A stretch of 64,000 nucleotides of DNA from Streptomyces sp. MNU76 (GTDB lineage Bacteria; Actinomycetota; Actinomycetes; Streptomycetales; Streptomycetaceae). Each line of letters begins with the position of its first letter. The stretch's first letter is position 1. Both the position numbers and the translations under genes were made by a program. The notes under the pieces are model-generated. The model did no database searches. It saw nothing but the letters and a program-made list of their open reading frames with translations, and was not told the origin of the DNA. Positions 9,719 through 17,160 of this stretch are shown here, one piece after another. The stretch spans positions 310,001-374,000 of the forward strand of contig NZ_JAJKLK010000024.1 in NCBI RefSeq assembly GCF_020982545.1. Direction: 5' to 3'.

Positions 9719-11052
9719 GGTACGACAGCATCACCGAGGCCATAGGCAACACGCCTCTGGTGCGTATCGATCCCGCCGTGCACGGGCTGCGCAACATCGA
9801 CCTCTACGCCAAGCTGGAGATGCTCAACCCGTTCGGGTCCGTCAAGGACCGGCCCGCGTGGCACATGGCCCGGCCCCAACTGGAGGCTGCCACCGACGGT
9901 GACGGCACGGTCGTGGAGCTCTCCAGCGGCAACACGGCCAAGGCACTGGCCCTGCTGGCCGGTATGCACGGAGTGAGGTTCAAGAGCGTCACCAACCGCA
10001 TGCGCGTACCCGAGATCAAGGAACTCCTCCTGCTCATCGGTGCCGAGATCGAGGAACTTCCCGGGCGCAGCGAGTGCCTCGATCCGACCGACACGGACGA
10101 CCCGCTCACGCACTTCCACCGGGCGCTCTCCGACCCGGGGAGCACGTACCTGCACACCGACCAGTACTTCAACCCCCGCAACGTCGAGGCCCACGCGGCA
10201 GGCACCGGACCCGAGATAGTGAAGGACCTGGACGGCCGGGTGCCGGACTGGTTCGTCGCCTGCGTCGGCACAGCTGGTTCGTCGACCGGTGTCGCCCGGG
10301 TCCTGCGCGAGCACGACCCGCGCGTGCGGGTCCTCGGCCTGGTCGCCCACAAGTCGGACTTCATACCGGGCATCCGCACCATCGACGAGGTCCACCAGGT
10401 CGGCCTGTTCGACCCGGCGACGTACGACACCATCGAGTCGGTCACCTCGGACGAGGCCATCGACGGGATGCTCACCCTGATCCGCCGCTGCGGACTGCTG
10501 AGCGGACCGACCGGCGGCGCCGCCTACCAAGGAGCGGTGCGGCAACTGCGGTACGCCGACGCCGAACTGGACGGAACGGGGCAGCGCCGGACGGCGGTGT
10601 TCATCGTGTGCGACCGGGCCGAGAGCTACCTCAGCTATGTGCGTCAGCGACGCCCGGAACTCCTGGGCCGGACGGACCGGGGGCACTCCGCGGCGGCCGT
10701 CACCGACGCCGAAGCCCGTGCGGAGGCCCGCGTCATCGACGTGGACGACGCGCGGCGCTGGTCCGCCGGGGGTGACCCCCGGCCACTCGTCGTCGACCTG
10801 CGCAGCCCGCACGCCTATGCCGCCCTGCACATCGAGGGCTCGGTCAACATCGTCGACGAGGTGTTCGAGGACCTGCTCCGCGGCGGGCTCCCCTTCAGCA
10901 AGCGCACTCCCGTGCTGCTCGCCTGTCCCGTCGGGGAGAAGTCACTGCGCTACGCCGCCGCACTGACCCGGATGGGCCACCCGGACGTCCGCAGTCTGGC
11001 CGGCGGGATCGTCGCCTGGCGGGACGCGGGCGCACCGCTGGTGCGCGAATGA
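9715..11052 (+). CDS. Cysteine synthase-like PLP enzyme fused to a C-terminal rhodanese domain
   Basis: Residues about 1-325 form a fold-type II PLP enzyme of the OASS/CBS/SbnA family: the Schiff-base lysine is in NPFGSVKDRPAW and the substrate loop is SSGNTAKAL. Residues about 345-445 form a rhodanese domain (PLVVDLRSPHAYAALHIEGS) with active-site loop CPVGEKS, which keeps the catalytic Cys and the CxxGxxS pattern. A sulfur-carrying domain fused to a beta-replacement enzyme suggests use of protein-bound persulfide or another unusual nucleophile; SbnA, a relative, makes an amino-acid precursor of 2,3-diaminopropionate. It overlaps both neighbours by 4 nt, so the three PLP proteins are probably made together. 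The product is inferred, not shown. Confidence 0.8.
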   Translation: MRYDSITEAIGNTPLVRIDPAVHGLRNIDLYAKLEMLNPFGSVKDRPAWHMARPQLEAATDGDGTVVELSSGNTAKALALLAGMHGVRFKSVTNRMRVPEIKELLLLIGAEIEELPGRSECLDPTDTDDPLTHFHRALSDPGSTYLHTDQYFNPRNVEAHAAGTGPEIVKDLDGRVPDWFVACVGTAGSSTGVARVLREHDPRVRVLGLVAHKSDFIPGIRTIDEVHQVGLFDPATYDTIESVTSDEAIDGMLTLIRRCGLLSGPTGGAAYQGAVRQLRYADAELDGTGQRRTAVFIVCDRAESYLSYVRQRRPELLGRTDRGHSAAAVTDAEARAEARVIDVDDARRWSAGGDPRPLVVDLRSPHAYAALHIEGSVNIVDEVFEDLLRGGLPFSKRTPVLLACPVGEKSLRYAAALTRMGHPDVRSLAGGIVAWRDAGAPLVRE

Positions 11053-12272
11053 GCCCGGCGCGCCCGCTTCCCGCCCTGGAGCCCGAGAACCCGCTCTGGC
11101 AACGGGAGATGAGGGAACAGTTCCCCATCGTCACCGCGCATCCGGAGCTGGCATACCTCGACAGTGCGGCTACGTCACAGAAGCCACGTGCCGTACTGGA
11201 GGCCGTCCAGACCTATCTCACGACGTCGAACGCCAACGCCGGCCGCGGCACCTACCCCTGGGCCAACCGGACCACGGAACTGGTGGAATCGACGCGGGAG
11301 CGGGTCAAGGAGTTCCTCCACGACCCCGAACCGGGCCGCTCCGGCGTCCACTTCACCAGCGGCACCACCGAAGGGCTGCGTACCGTCGCCCGCGACTGGC
11401 TCGTTTCGTACCTCGTGGACGGGGACGAGATCCTCGTGCCGTACGCCGACCACCAGGCCAATCTCGACCCCTGGCTCGAGGCCGGCCGGCTGCTGGCCGA
11501 GCGCGGTGTCGAGGTCCGCGTACGAGCCCTGCCGTACCAGGCGGTCTCCGGTGACTACGACCACCGGGCCCTGGCCGAGGCCGTGGGCCCGCGTACCCGC
11601 TTCGTTGCCGCCACCCACGTCCACCACGTGTACGGCGGCGACATGAACGTGCACCGCATCCGCGCGGCGGTCGGGCCGGATGTCCCGATCTGCCTGGACG
11701 CGGCGCAGAGCGTCGGCCACGTGCCCGTCCACCTCGACGATCCGTCTCTGGACGTGGACTTCGTGGTCTTCTCGGGGCACAAGGCGATGGCTCTGCCCGG
11801 CTCGGGGGCGGTCTGGGCGCGTAACGCGCGAGGGCCGGTGTTCCGGCCGGGCGGCTGGCAGGGTACGCCCAACACGGCGGGCATCGCCTCCCTGCGGGCC
11901 GCGCTCGACTGGCTCGACGCGGCCGGAGTCGAGCGGATCGCGCGCTGGACTACCACGCTCACCACCCGGCTGACGGACCGGCTCGGGTGCCTCGGCCCGT
12001 ACGAGGTCCTGGGCTGTCCGGCGAGCCTGGCTGCTGACTCCGCCCTCCCCGTCGCCCAGCGCCGCCACGGCATCGTCACCTTCCGGCACAGCGACATCCC
12101 GTCCGACGACCTCGGGTTCATCCTTTTCAGCCACGGTTTCATGGTGCGAGCCGACAGCCTCTGCCAAGCCGGCGCCGACGCCCGGGACGCTTCGGTGCGT
12201 GTGAGCCTGCACGTGTACAACACGGTGGAGGAGATCGACCGCCTGCTGACCGTCCTCACGTCGTTGGCATGA
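11049..12272 (+). CDS. Class V aminotransferase-fold enzyme, SufS-like (candidate cysteine desulfurase)
   Basis: The 407-residue fold-type I PLP enzyme matches group II cysteine desulfurases along its length: start REQFPIVTAHPELAYLDSAA, PLP-binding region ATHVHHVYGGDMN, CLDAAQSVGHVPVH and Schiff-base Lys in VVFSGHKAMALPG. Near the C-terminus VRADSLCQAGAD lines up with the SufS segment that carries the persulfide Cys (VRTGHHCAQP type), so a cysteine is present at or very near the catalytic position. With a rhodanese-fused neighbour, this suggests a dedicated sulfur relay. It could instead be an aminotransferase or decarboxylase of the same fold. Its start overlaps the previous stop (ATGA). Confidence 0.78.
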   Translation: MSPARPLPALEPENPLWQREMREQFPIVTAHPELAYLDSAATSQKPRAVLEAVQTYLTTSNANAGRGTYPWANRTTELVESTRERVKEFLHDPEPGRSGVHFTSGTTEGLRTVARDWLVSYLVDGDEILVPYADHQANLDPWLEAGRLLAERGVEVRVRALPYQAVSGDYDHRALAEAVGPRTRFVAATHVHHVYGGDMNVHRIRAAVGPDVPICLDAAQSVGHVPVHLDDPSLDVDFVVFSGHKAMALPGSGAVWARNARGPVFRPGGWQGTPNTAGIASLRAALDWLDAAGVERIARWTTTLTTRLTDRLGCLGPYEVLGCPASLAADSALPVAQRRHGIVTFRHSDIPSDDLGFILFSHGFMVRADSLCQAGADARDASVRVSLHVYNTVEEIDRLLTVLTSLA

Positions 12273-12280
12273 AACGCAAC

Positions 12281-12295
12281 TGACAATCGTTTCCA
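12281..12295. promoter_or_regulatory. Zur-like operator upstream of the methyltransferase gene
   Basis: TGACAATCGTTTCCA lies in the short gap after the SufS-like gene. It agrees at 11 of 15 positions with a TGAAAATGATTTTCA-type Zur palindrome (7-1-7) and ends in the required TGA...CA. A weak -10-like TAGATT follows at 12300-12305. The box would suit zinc-dependent repression of the methyltransferase gene. The better box at 16523-16537 upstream of rpmF gives context but does not prove this one. Confidence 0.35.
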
Positions 12296-12352
12296 GATGT
12301 AGATTGGTTCCCACCCGTGGACGGACGAGAGACGGATGGGGTGACGCAGGGG

Positions 12353-13228
12353 ATGGGCGTGAGTATGGCGACCGCCAGGGTGTGGGTGGAGCGCTGGGAA
12401 CGGCAACAGGAGCGGTACGCGGTGGACCGCGAGGAGCGGTTCACGGTGATCGGGGATGTTCTCGAGCACACCACAGCCGACCACGACCGCCCCCTCCTGC
12501 TCGATCTCGGGTGCGGGCCCGGCTCCCTGGCTGCCAGGCTTGCCGGCCGTTTCCCGGACGCGGAGATCGTCGCCACCGACATGGACCCCGTGCTGCTCGA
12601 ACTGGGCAGGACCCACCACGCCGACGCCGCCCGCTACGTCGACACCGTCATCGGCGAGGAAGGCTGGGTCGAGACCCTCGGACTGGAACGCCCCCTGGAC
12701 GCCGCCGTCTCCACGACCGCGCTGCACTACCTGCCGGAGCCGGCGCTGCTGCGCACATACCGCGCTCTCGCGTCCCTGCTTCGCCCCGGCGGTGTCCTCG
12801 TCAACGGAGACCACTTCCCGCCGGACGTGGTGACGTGCTCGGAGCTCACCGCCCATGTGGGCCGTCGCAGAACGGAGCGTGCGGGCGGCAGCTCACGGGA
12901 GGACTGGCGGTCCTGGTGGGACGCCGCGGCCCGGGAACCCGAACTGGCCGACCTGCTTGCGGAACGCCGACGGCGTCACGCCGACCACGCGGGGAGCGGA
13001 GGCGACGAGCAGGTCACGGTAGGCCGCCACGCCGCACTGCTGCGCCAGGCGGGCTTCGCTCATGTCATGCCTGTCTGGCAGTTCGGTGACAGCGCCGTAC
13101 TGGTCGCGGTCATGGACCACCGGCGCGGAGCCCGGCCTCCCGTCGGGGCTCGGCAGCGGGAGGCGACCGCTTCAGAGAGCCAGACTCATGAGGATCTCGT
13201 CCCGGTCGTCACCGGGCGCCACCCGTAG
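12353..13228 (+). CDS. Class I SAM-dependent methyltransferase
   Basis: A Rossmann-fold methyltransferase with motif I LLLDLGCGPGSLAARLA, an acidic end of strand 2 (VATDMDP) and motif IV-like DAAVSTTALHYL. The segment WERQQERYAVDREERF before motif I is the usual helical cap. Start choice is uncertain: ATG 12353, GTG 12359 and ATG 12365 all lie near an AGGGGA Shine-Dalgarno-like run, and GTG 12317 is the longest option but very close to the presumed promoter. The last 30 or so residues (after AVMDHRR) look unlike the family and are antisense to the GNAT remnant, so the natural end may be earlier. It may methylate the product of the upstream locus; no substrate can be named. Confidence 0.75.
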   Translation: MGVSMATARVWVERWERQQERYAVDREERFTVIGDVLEHTTADHDRPLLLDLGCGPGSLAARLAGRFPDAEIVATDMDPVLLELGRTHHADAARYVDTVIGEEGWVETLGLERPLDAAVSTTALHYLPEPALLRTYRALASLLRPGGVLVNGDHFPPDVVTCSELTAHVGRRRTERAGGSSREDWRSWWDAAAREPELADLLAERRRRHADHAGSGGDEQVTVGRHAALLRQAGFAHVMPVWQFGDSAVLVAVMDHRRGARPPVGARQREATASESQTHEDLVPVVTGRHP

Positions 13229-13580
13229 CGCGCCCGGCCACCGGCCGACCTCGGTCCACCCCGCCTTGCGGTAGAACTCCTCCAACCCCAGCCCGGACCG
13301 CACGGCGAGCTGCAGCCGCTCCAGACTCATGTCGTCGCGCTCGACGCCTTGGGCGCCGCATCAGCGCGGCGCCCACACCCATGCCACGGAAGCGCACAGG
13401 TGTCTGGACATGGTTCACCACGCCGCAGTGCGCCACGAGAGGGTGCTGGTCGCGGCGCAGCAGCAGCCAGCCCGCGAGCGCGCCGTCCACGGTCGCCAGG
13501 AGGAGTCTGCTGCGCTCCGGGGACAGTCCACGTGCGATCCTCTCGACCGCAGGCCGGAGCGCCGGGGAGTGAAGGTCTGA
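13172..13580 (-). pseudogene. GNAT acetyltransferase remnant (5' truncated and frameshifted)
   Basis: Read on the minus strand, the tail of a GNAT protein is clear: ERSRLLLATVDGALAGWLLL, then VQTPVRFRGMGVGAALM (acetyl-CoA loop RGxGxG-like), then, after a frame change near 13350-13360, SLERLQLAVRSGLGLEEFYR and AGWTEVGRWPGALRV, ending in ILMSLAL. The frame after the change does not belong to the frame before it. Homology stops upstream at about 13570, where the rpsN start region begins, so the first 30-40 residues are missing. The truncation is a rearrangement boundary; the frame change may be real or an indel error. Confidence 0.65.
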
Positions 13581-13885
13581 TGGCCAAGAAGAGCAAGGTC
13601 GCGCAGAACGAGAAGCGCAAGGCGACCGTCGAGCGGTACGCGGCCCGACGGGCGGAGCTGAAGGAGATCATTCGCCGACCGTCCTCCACCGACGACGAGC
13701 GCCGGGCCGCAGTGGTGGAACTGCGGCGCCAGCCCCGCAACGCCAGTGCGACCCGGGTGCGCAACCGGGACGGCGTGGACGGGCGGCCACGGGGCCACCT
13801 GCGGAAGTTCGGCCTCTCGCGTGTCCGCATGCGTGAACAGGCCCATGCCGGATTCCTTCCCGGCGTCACGAAGTCGTCCTGGTAA
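13580..13885 (+). CDS. rpsN: 30S ribosomal protein S14, zinc-independent paralog
   Basis: The 101-residue protein begins MAKKSKVAQNEKRKATVERY and ends LPGVTKSSW, a standard long-form S14. It lacks the CxxC zinc ribbon of the short S14, and such paralogs replace the zinc-binding copy in zinc-starved actinobacteria under Zur control. In Streptomyces it commonly follows rpmG and rpmB paralogs. Here those are missing: directly upstream is a truncated GNAT gene in the opposite direction. The last codons before the start (RRGVKV-stop, overlapping as TGATG) look like the end of an L28 gene. No clear promoter remains close by, so expression is doubtful. Confidence 0.92.
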   Translation: MAKKSKVAQNEKRKATVERYAARRAELKEIIRRPSSTDDERRAAVVELRRQPRNASATRVRNRDGVDGRPRGHLRKFGLSRVRMREQAHAGFLPGVTKSSW

Positions 13886-14219
13886 CCCTGGCGCTCTTGC
13901 AGTAGACGGAGTCTGTGGCCGTGACTCGCCGGAGTTGAGGTCAGAGCCCCGCCCGGCGCCTGCCGTCCTCTCTGTGTCTCCGAGTCCTCTTGCGGGTTCT
14001 CCAGGCCAAGCGCCGGCCCAGGCCCCACGGGGGCGCCGGGTCGCAGGGCGGGGAAGCCGCCGTGACGGGGCTTCGGGCCGTAGATCTCAGCCCCGGCAGT
14101 ATCGGCCCAGCATCTGAAGAGGCGTCCCCGCCCGCCCATGCGGAACTCGCACGCCCCGGTTCGTCGCTCGTGCGGCGGCGGGCCGGGGCGAGTGCAGCAG
14201 GTCCGCGACTGTCGTGGTG
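13886..14219. other. Intergenic region without recognisable gene
   Basis: This 334-nt stretch lies between the converging ends of rpsN and the O-methyltransferase-type gene. Both strands were read. No reading frame has family resemblance, and no tRNA or clear hairpin with a T-run was found. It may be decayed coding DNA. Confidence 0.5.
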
Positions 14220-15047
14220 TCAGGGCAGGCGCAGGAGGTTGAGCCGGTAGCCGTCTGCTTGAGGGAGCCGCTGCGCAGCGAGCACGGACAGCATCTCCTG
14301 GTAGGGAGCCGGTAGTTCGTCGACGAGAGGGTGGGGGAGGCTCGTGAGTGTGTGCGACGCCAGTACGTGGACGCCGGGCCGCCAGGCGTCCAGCCCGGTC
14401 AGGTCGGGGCAGCACCAGTGCATCCGGGCCGCGACCTTGCTGAGGGCGTCGTGCTCTTCCTGGGTGTCGAAGAAGCCGGGACCGGCGGTGTCGAGTGCCA
14501 GCAGCGAACCTGGGAAGCGGTCGGAGAGCAGATCGACGACTCGACGGACATCGGACTCGTACAGGTAGGGCAGCACGGCCTCCGCCACGAGCAGGTACGG
14601 GCCGTCGGTCCGGGAGGCCACCTCGGCGGCCCATGCCTCGTCCGTCACCGACGCCGCGACCATCGTCCGCCGGGGTGTGTCCGCGAAGAAGGCCCTGCGC
14701 AGGTCGATCACGTCGGGAAGGTCGAGGTCGAACCACCTGACCCGACCGTTGTCGAGACGTTCGTAGCGAGTGTTCAGTCCGGTGCCGATCTCGACGACGG
14801 TCGCGTCGGGATGTGCGGCGAGGAAGTCCGCGACCCACCGGTCGAACAGGACGGTGCGCAACATCGCACCGGTGAGGCTGGGCAGGCCGTCGAAGCGTGC
14901 GAAGTCGTAGTCGATTCCGGCGACGATCTCCTCGGCCCGGGCGTCACGCAGCAGGGGAAACTCCTTGCGGTTCTCCATCGCCCGTGCGTACAGCGGGATG
15001 AGGAGGGTCTCCTGGACGGTCCCCAGTCGGGGCTGCTTCCTGTCCAT
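14220..15047 (-). CDS. Leucine carboxyl methyltransferase-family SAM methyltransferase
   Basis: This 275-residue protein fits the LCM family (PF04072), which includes polyketide and small-molecule O-methyltransferases. The N-terminal helical part (TVQETLLIPLYARAMENRK) leads to the SAM motif VVEIGTGLNTRYERL, then WFDLDLPDVIDLRRAFF, and the family block YLLVAEAVLPYLYESDVRRVV. The ATG at 15047 has a GGGAGG Shine-Dalgarno. It lies 75 nt downstream of the COG0523 GTPase gene in the same direction, so it may belong to the Zur-controlled rpmF transcript. That would be an unusual partner for zinc-response genes; a link with the biosynthetic locus next door is possible but not shown. Confidence 0.82.
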   Translation of the reverse strand: MDRKQPRLGTVQETLLIPLYARAMENRKEFPLLRDARAEEIVAGIDYDFARFDGLPSLTGAMLRTVLFDRWVADFLAAHPDATVVEIGTGLNTRYERLDNGRVRWFDLDLPDVIDLRRAFFADTPRRTMVAASVTDEAWAAEVASRTDGPYLLVAEAVLPYLYESDVRRVVDLLSDRFPGSLLALDTAGPGFFDTQEEHDALSKVAARMHWCCPDLTGLDAWRPGVHVLASHTLTSLPHPLVDELPAPYQEMLSVLAAQRLPQADGYRLNLLRLP

Positions 15048-15122
15048 GAATGGCCTCCCTGGTGCAGATGGTGTACCGGGCCGGACGGTGCCGTGGCTGC
15101 GACCACCGCCCGGCCCGGAGTT

Positions 15123-16307
15123 TCAGGGCCCCGTCGTGGCTATGAGGGGCTCGTGCTCGTGCGCGCAAACCTCGTCGAAGCCGTAGGTGTCCCAGGCGGG
15201 AAAGGGGTCGGAACGGGGGAGCCGCTCGTCCTCCCTCATGAGGCAGTCGGTCAGGGCCGCTTGCAGGGACGCGGCGTTCAGGTGGGTGCCGATGAACACG
15301 AGTTCCTGTGCGTAAGGACTCTCGGCGTCATGCGCGGAGGAGGGCTCGAAGCGTGCCACCGAGCCGGCCTGGGACCACAGCCCCGTCACACGAGGGCGGC
15401 TGGCCAGTGTGAAGAAGCCCTTTGACCTGAGCACCTGCCCGTAGGCGCCGCTGTCGAGTGACTCGTTCACGAACGTCCACAGGCGCCCGGGGTGGAAGGG
15501 CGTTCCCGACCGGAAGACGGTCGAGGAGATGCCGTACTCCTCCGTCTCGGGAACATGGTCGCCGTTGAGTTCCCTGACCCAGCCCGGGGCCTGCTGTGCT
15601 CGCTCCAGATCGAAGCGGCCGGTGCCCAGGACCTCGCCGACTGGTACGCGGCCCCGCACGGCCGGCACTACGCGGGCGGCAGGGTTGAGCCGCGCCAAGG
15701 TGGCCCGCAGCCGGTCGGCGGACGGGGCGTCGACGAGGTCGAGCTTGTTGAGGACGATGACATCGGCGAACTCGATCTGGTCCATCAGCAGGTCGCTGAC
15801 TGTGCGTTCGTCGTCCTCGTACTGATCCAGGCCCCGTTCGACCAGTTCATCACCGCCGGCAAGCTCGGGCAGGAAGTTTGCGGCGTCCACGATCGTGACC
15901 ATCGTGTCCAGCCGAGCCAGGTCGCCGAGGGTGGCGCCGTCGTCGCGGGCGAAAGCGAAGGTCGCGGCCACCGGCATGGGCTCGGAGATGCCGGAGGACT
16001 CGATGAGGAGGTAGTCGAAACGCCCCTCGCGCGCCAGCCGGTCCACCTCCTCCAGGAGGTCGTCGCGCAGGGTGCAGCAGATGCACCCGTTGGTCATCTC
16101 GACCAGGCGTTCCTCGGTGCGCGACAGGGCTGCCTCGCCGCCGCGCACCAGGGCGGCGTCGATGTTGATTTCGCTCATGTCATTGACGATGACGGCAACG
16201 CGCAAGCCCTCACGGTTTCCGAGGACATGATTGAGCAGGGTGGTCTTGCCGGCACCGAGGAACCCCGACAGGACAGTGACGGGTAGGCGCGCGGGAACGT
16301 GGGTCAT
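15123..16307 (-). CDS. COG0523-family GTPase (CobW/ZNG1-like zinc metallochaperone)
   Basis: The 394-residue P-loop GTPase belongs to the G3E family. Walker A is GFLGAGKTT near residues 16-24. The metal-binding CxCC motif is in NGCICCTLRDDL, and the guanine motif is VLNKLDL. The C-terminal CobW_C domain follows (FHPGRLWTFV...RSKGFF, RLPRSDPFPAWDTYGFD). Members of this family in Zur regulons deliver zinc to client proteins under starvation. The gene starts 6 nt after the rpmF stop, so they share a transcript. Cobalt or nickel subgroups exist in the family; the zinc assignment rests on the Zur box and the rpmF neighbour. Confidence 0.88.
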   Translation of the reverse strand: MTHVPARLPVTVLSGFLGAGKTTLLNHVLGNREGLRVAVIVNDMSEINIDAALVRGGEAALSRTEERLVEMTNGCICCTLRDDLLEEVDRLAREGRFDYLLIESSGISEPMPVAATFAFARDDGATLGDLARLDTMVTIVDAANFLPELAGGDELVERGLDQYEDDERTVSDLLMDQIEFADVIVLNKLDLVDAPSADRLRATLARLNPAARVVPAVRGRVPVGEVLGTGRFDLERAQQAPGWVRELNGDHVPETEEYGISSTVFRSGTPFHPGRLWTFVNESLDSGAYGQVLRSKGFFTLASRPRVTGLWSQAGSVARFEPSSAHDAESPYAQELVFIGTHLNAASLQAALTDCLMREDERLPRSDPFPAWDTYGFDEVCAHEHEPLIATTGP

Positions 16308-16313
16308 GCGGTG

Positions 16314-16484
16314 TCAGCCCTCGGGGTGGAGCACGCCACGCTCGTACGCCTTGGCCAGCCGCTGGGGTACGCGGTACGGAACCCCGTCCACCGTGACCGT
16401 CACCAGCTGAGGCGTCACAGCCTTCCACTGCGCGCGACGGTGTCGGGTGTTGCTGCGCGACATCTTGCGTTTGGGTACGGCCAT
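16314..16484 (-). CDS. rpmF: 50S ribosomal protein L32, zinc-independent paralog
   Basis: The 56-residue protein begins MAVPKRKMSRSNTRHRRAQW, the normal L32 start, but has no Cys at the positions of the zinc ribbon in standard L32: the segment reads VTVDGVPYRVPQRLAKAYERG. It is therefore the C-minus paralog used when zinc is scarce. The start has an AGGAGG Shine-Dalgarno. A Zur-type palindrome lies about 40 nt upstream, and the COG0523 GTPase follows directly. Confidence 0.93.
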   Translation of the reverse strand: MAVPKRKMSRSNTRHRRAQWKAVTPQLVTVTVDGVPYRVPQRLAKAYERGVLHPEG

Positions 16485-16522
16485 GAGGACCTCCTGTGTG
16501 AGTGAGCGAGGCAGACAGTACA

Positions 16523-16537
16523 TGAAAATGGATGTCA
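16523..16537. promoter_or_regulatory. Zur box upstream of rpmF
   Basis: TGAAAATGGATGTCA is a 7-1-7 palindrome; five of seven base pairs match between the half-sites, and it agrees with the actinobacterial TGAAAATnATTTTCA pattern at 13 of 15 positions. It sits 39-53 nt upstream of the rpmF start, where a repressor would block transcription. Both downstream genes belong to known Zur regulon types, which supports the call. Confidence 0.75.
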
Positions 16538-16588
16538 TTACATTGGTTGGTTGTCGAGGCCGCTCGAGGTGCGGGAAGGGAGGGTGTG

Positions 16589-16757
16589 CTAGGGGGTGTT
16601 TCGAAAGTCTTGTGCGGTGCCCGCGGTGTCCGGTGCGTGCTCTCGGCGTGCCGGACGAAAGCCCTCGTACTGGACGTACTTGGGGTTTCGGCCGGTGCAG
16701 CGAGAGTGCGTGCCGGGCGCCGTGGGTGCTGTGCGGGACTTCCGAAACACCCCCTAG
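16589..16757 (+). mobile_element. Near-palindromic MITE, 169 bp
   Basis: The element has two 82-nt arms with no gap around a 5-nt loop (16671-16675). Its ends read CTAGGGGGTGTTTCG and the complement, so CTAG may be a target duplication and GGGGGTGTTTCG the terminal repeat, as in IS5-type elements. There is no coding capacity. Comparing arms, 59 of 82 positions are Watson-Crick pairs, 16 are G.T (G.U in RNA) and 7 are true mismatches. A partial copy lies at 18972-19088. No transposase is in the window. Confidence 0.8.
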
Positions 16758-16775
16758 AGGTCGCGGTGGGCTGAC

Positions 16776-16967
16776 TTGGCGAGGGAGGACGCGTGGACCC
16801 GCTCGATGAGCGTCTTGCCGAGCTGCGCTCGTGCCTGCCCGCGCGAGCGGAGCTCCAAGGAAGGCGCCCCGGAGGCGGCGCTGGAGATGCTGCGCCAGGA
16901 CCTGCTTCAGCACGTCAGTGGCCCGCGGTACGACGATGCGGCTCTATTGATGCTCCGGTACCGCTGA
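16776..16967 (+). pseudogene. Tail of a SpoIIE/RsbU-type PP2C phosphatase
   Basis: Just right of the MITE, the frame ending at 16967 reads GAPEAALEMLRQDLLQHVSG followed by PRYDDAALLMLRYR, the last motif of RsbU-like phosphatases (the DDxAxLxL end). A neighbouring frame contributes DERLAELRS from the preceding helix, so there is also a frame change near 16800-16860. Only the last 60 or so residues survive; the rest of the gene is gone, probably lost at or near the MITE. Confidence 0.55.
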
Positions 16968-17160
16968 CGTTTGCGGGCTCTCGCCAACGGTGTGCCGACA
17001 TTGCAGGGTGCGAGGAGAAGGCCGCCCATGCCCAGCCGACGATGGCTTGGGCCTGGCTGCTCGTTGTCGTCCATGACCTGCGGGATGTGGGGTATTCGGC
17101 CGGGGCGCACAGCGGGGCGCACGCAATGATCTATGGCGGCGGGAAGGGCGGGTCGTACTG

